Under the pieces are notes generated by a model. It saw nothing but the letters and a program-made list of their open reading frames with translations. It was not told where the DNA came from and searched no databases. From Sphingomonas prati (GTDB lineage Bacteria > Pseudomonadota > Alphaproteobacteria > Sphingomonadales > Sphingomonadaceae), in contig NZ_BMJP01000001.1 in the NCBI RefSeq assembly GCF_014643515.1, positions 620,001 through 684,000 on the forward strand: a stretch of DNA of 64,000 nt, in the 5' to 3' direction. Within the stretch, counting starts at the first letter, position 1, and every line of letters begins with the position of its first letter. Shown here piece by piece: positions 61,612 to 64,000 of this stretch. Made by a program: the position numbers and the translations under genes.

Positions 61612-62226
61612 TCAGCGCGCCAACCCGGCCGCAGCCTGAGCCGCCGCCCGCACAGCGTCAGCATCCAGATCGCCAGCCGGCACCAACCAGGACCCACCCA
61701 CGCACAACACCTGCGGGATCGCCAGCCACTCCGCCGCAGTCGCCTGCGTCACCCCACCCGTGGGACAGATCGCGATCCTCCCGAAAGGCCCGAGCAAACT
61801 CTTCAGCGCCGGGATGCCGCCATTGGCCACCGCGGGGAAGAACTTGAAGTGCCGCAACCCAAGGTCCAGCCCCAGCATGATGTCGCTCGCATTCGCCACA
61901 CCCGGCAGGAACGCGATGTCCGCCGCGTCCGCCGCCTTGGCCAGCTTCTTCGTCAGCCCCGGCGACACGATGAACGTCGCGCCGGCATCCTGCGCGCGCG
62001 CCAGGTCGTCCGCATTCAGTACGGTGCCGGCGCCGACGATCGCACCCTCGACTTTCGCCATCTCGCGGATCACGTCCAGCGCGCTCTCGGTGCGCAACGT
62101 CACCTCCAGCACGGGCAGCCCGCCGGCGACCAGCGCCTCGGCGATCGGGCGGGCGTGCGCTGCATACTCGATCACCAGCACCGGGATCACGGGGGCCGCC
62201 CGCATCACCTTTTCGACGGATTTCAT
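61612..62226 (-). CDS. eda: KDPG aldolase
   Basis: Splits 2-keto-3-deoxy-6-phosphogluconate into pyruvate and glyceraldehyde 3-phosphate, the last step of the Entner-Doudoroff pathway. At 204 residues it has the catalytic glutamate in LPVLEVTLRTESAL (about residue 41), the phosphate-binding VGAGTVLNADD, the Schiff-base lysine in LRHFKFFPAVANGG (about residue 128) and CPTGGVTQATAAEWL. The ATG at 62226 overlaps the glk stop as ATGA, so glk and eda are coupled. Longer frames upstream are inside glk. Confidence 0.96.
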   Translation of the reverse strand: MKSVEKVMRAAPVIPVLVIEYAAHARPIAEALVAGGLPVLEVTLRTESALDVIREMAKVEGAIVGAGTVLNADDLARAQDAGATFIVSPGLTKKLAKAADAADIAFLPGVANASDIMLGLDLGLRHFKFFPAVANGGIPALKSLLGPFGRIAICPTGGVTQATAAEWLAIPQVLCVGGSWLVPAGDLDADAVRAAAQAAAGLAR

Positions 62227-63191
62227 GCCGGGTATGCTCCTGCAAAGGCAGCCGCCGCCCCGAACAGGCCCGGCTGCGGATGGGTGATGAACTTGACCGG
62301 CATCGCCGACATGATCCGTTCGAACCGCCCTTTTGCGACGAACCGCTCGGCAAAGCCAGACGTCGGCAGATGATCCGCGATCCGCAAGCCCAGCCCGCCG
62401 GCGATCACCACCGCATGTGCGCCGTGCGCCAGCGCCAGATCGCCCGACACCGCGCCCAGGCTCAAGCAGAACCGGTCGAGCGCCGCCGCCGCCCGGCTGT
62501 CGCTGCCGTCCAGCGCCGCGGCCCACAGCATCTTGTCGTCGCGATAATGTTTCGCGGTCCCATGCGGATCGGGCAGCGCTTCGTAGATGTTGACCAGCCC
62601 CGGACCCGACACGATCCGCTCGATTGACACGCGGCGATACTGTTTGCGTAGCGCCGCCAGCATCCGGTCCTCCAGCGCATCCAACGGCGCGAAATCGACA
62701 TGCCCGCCCTCGCACGGCAGCACGTGATAGCCGTCCGCGGTCCGCAACAGATGCGCGACGCCAAGCCCCGTCCCCGGCCCGACGATCGTGATCATCCCCG
62801 TCTCGGGCAGTCCCACGTCAGGCCCGCACAGATGCCGAAGGTCGTCCTCGCCCACCTGCGCCACGGCATGCGCCACCGCCTCGAAATCGTTGACCAGGAC
62901 ATAGTCGTCCACCCCAAGCCGCGACTTGATCAACGCCGGCCGGATCACCCAGGGATTGTTGGTCAGCTTCAGCACTTCGCCGCCGATCGGCGTGGCGACC
63001 GCGATCCCGGCCGCGCGCGGGATCGGCCGGCGCATCTCCTCGCCCGCCGCCTCCCACGCCAGCCTGAGGCTGCCATGTTCCGCGGTCTTCAGCGTCACCG
63101 GTTCGCCCAGCGACTGCACGCGCCCGCCGCTCACTTCGGCGATCGCGAAGCGCGCATGGGTTCCGCCGATATCGACGGCGACGATTTCCAT
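62223..63191 (-). CDS. glk: Glucokinase
   Basis: Phosphorylates glucose to glucose 6-phosphate. At 322 residues it opens MEIVAVDIGGTHARFAIAEV (ATP-binding motif), with the substrate aspartate in YVLVNDFEAVAHA (about residue 104), GPGTGLGVAHLL and the glucose-binding CEGGHVDFAPLD. The C-terminal VVIAGGLGLRIADHLP segment closes the fold. Start ATG at 63191 overlaps the edd stop (TAATG). The operon order edd-glk-eda is typical of bacteria that rely on the Entner-Doudoroff route. Confidence 0.95.
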   Translation of the reverse strand: MEIVAVDIGGTHARFAIAEVSGGRVQSLGEPVTLKTAEHGSLRLAWEAAGEEMRRPIPRAAGIAVATPIGGEVLKLTNNPWVIRPALIKSRLGVDDYVLVNDFEAVAHAVAQVGEDDLRHLCGPDVGLPETGMITIVGPGTGLGVAHLLRTADGYHVLPCEGGHVDFAPLDALEDRMLAALRKQYRRVSIERIVSGPGLVNIYEALPDPHGTAKHYRDDKMLWAAALDGSDSRAAAALDRFCLSLGAVSGDLALAHGAHAVVIAGGLGLRIADHLPTSGFAERFVAKGRFERIMSAMPVKFITHPQPGLFGAAAAFAGAYPA

Positions 63192-64000
63192 TACAATCCT
63201 CCTGCGGCCAACATGGCCGATGCGCCGCGTTCCGCCTCGTCCGCACCGTGGCGCATAAACGCGAACAGTTCGCGCCCCGTGCCGATCGGTGCCGGCGGCG
63301 GCGACGCATCCACCCTGGCCGCCCATGTCTCCGCATCGACCAGCACGTCCAGCGTTCCGCGATCACCCGACACGCGGATCAGGTCGCCGTCCTGCACGCG
63401 CGCCAGCGGCCCGCCCGCCAGCGCCTCGGGCGACACGTGGATCGCCGCCGGAACCTTGCCCGATGCGCCCGACATCCGCCCGTCGGTGACCAGCGCCACG
63501 CGGAACCCGCGATCCTGCAGGATGCCGAGCGGCGTCGTCAGCTTGTGCAGTTCCGGCATTCCGTTCGCGCGCGGCCCCTGGAACCGCATCACCAGCACCA
63601 GATCACCGGTCAGCGTGCCGGCCTTGAACGCCTCCAGCACCGCATCCTGATCGGTGAACACCCGCGCAGGCGCCTCGATCGTCCAGCGCTCCGGATCGAC
63701 CGCACTCGTCTTCATCGTCGCACGGCCCAGATTGCCCTGCACCAGCCGCATGCCGCCATCGGGCAGGAACGGATCGGACACCGGCCGCAACATCGTCCGG
63801 TCGAGCGGCTCGGCCGGCCCATCGACCCAGGTCAGCCCATCGTCGACCAGCAACGGATCGCGCGCATAGGCCTTTAGGCCCCCCTCCGCGATCGTCAGGA
63901 TATCGGCATGCAGCAGCCCGTGGTCGATCAGCGTGCGGATGACATAGGCCATCCCGCCCGCCGCCTGGAAATGGTTCACGTCGCCCGATCCGTTCGGATA
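63191..64000 (-). CDS. edd: Phosphogluconate dehydratase, C-terminal part (cut by window edge)
   Basis: Dehydrates 6-phosphogluconate to KDPG. The visible 269 residues run from the last base of the window (YPNGSGDVNHFQAAGGMAYV) to the stop at 63191. Landmarks are DPLLVDDGLTWVDGPAEPLD, the internal GDLVLVMRFQGPRANGMPELHKL and the metal-site segment VTDGRMSGASGKVPAAIHVSPEA. The iron-sulfur N-terminal half lies outside. First gene of the edd-glk-eda operon, coupled to glk by a one-base overlap. Confidence 0.93.
   Translation of the reverse strand, partial: YPNGSGDVNHFQAAGGMAYVIRTLIDHGLLHADILTIAEGGLKAYARDPLLVDDGLTWVDGPAEPLDRTMLRPVSDPFLPDGGMRLVQGNLGRATMKTSAVDPERWTIEAPARVFTDQDAVLEAFKAGTLTGDLVLVMRFQGPRANGMPELHKLTTPLGILQDRGFRVALVTDGRMSGASGKVPAAIHVSPEALAGGPLARVQDGDLIRVSGDRGTLDVLVDAETWAARVDASPPPAPIGTGRELFAFMRHGADEAERGASAMLAAGGL

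Overview
The window is very GC-rich DNA with tightly packed, often translationally overlapping genes. It reads as the chromosome of an alphaproteobacterium of the Sphingomonadaceae, most likely Sphingomonas. Supporting signs are a short (about 440-residue) prolyl-tRNA synthetase, an N-formylglutamate amidohydrolase next to a CpdR-like receiver protein, an edd-glk-eda Entner-Doudoroff operon, a SapC-family protein, a probable suhB/MmgR-type small RNA, and several palindromic intergenic repeats. No rRNA, CRISPR array, prophage, plasmid origin or insertion sequence was seen. The assignment is an inference from gene content, not from a database search.

Layout. 1-5.3 kb: the end of a signal peptidase I gene, a LysE-type exporter, LolD and LolC/E (lipoprotein release), prolyl-tRNA synthetase and a proline-rich small protein. 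5.4-14.1 kb: pyrG, secG and tpiA on the minus strand, then a PpiD-like foldase, trpE, an aldo/keto reductase and a MerC-type membrane protein behind a palindromic operator. 14.1-24.2 kb: a beta-propeller/amidohydrolase fusion, a small lipoprotein, an L,D-transpeptidase-like protein, a beta-lactamase-like lipoprotein, a YfcG-type GST, a large Mfd-like helicase and a DUF1440 protein. 24.2-27.8 kb: E1alpha, E1beta and E2 of a 2-oxoacid (probably branched-chain) dehydrogenase.

27.9-35.4 kb is a seven-gene minus-strand operon: outer-membrane factor, HlyD-type adaptor, ABC ATPase, MacB-like permease, EF-hand protein, OmpR-type regulator and sensor kinase. Most neighbours overlap by stop/start codons, and three GAACC repeats spaced exactly 20 bp lie upstream. 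35.6-42 kb: TamB and TamA. 42.1-45.9 kb: a PaoABC-like molybdenum aldehyde oxidoreductase. 46-49.4 kb: KdpD/KdpE with no kdpFABC beside them. 49.4-54 kb: two tandem ferritin-like proteins, a glycine-zipper protein, an alpha/beta hydrolase, HU and a small exported protein.

54-64 kb: an FAD-linked oxidase, SapC, cytochrome b561, the small RNA, N-formylglutamate amidohydrolase, CpdR, tRNA-Val(GAC), a class A beta-lactamase gene broken by an internal out-of-frame deletion that removed its SDN motif, a phospholipase D/cardiolipin synthase-like protein, and the operon edd (partial)-glk-eda.

The most notable items are the small RNA at about 57.07-57.18 kb with a C8 loop and a UUUCCUCCCU stretch; the efflux/EF-hand/two-component operon with its phased upstream repeats; the disabled beta-lactamase; the divergent Mfd-like helicase; and the candidate Zur-type operator before the MerC gene.
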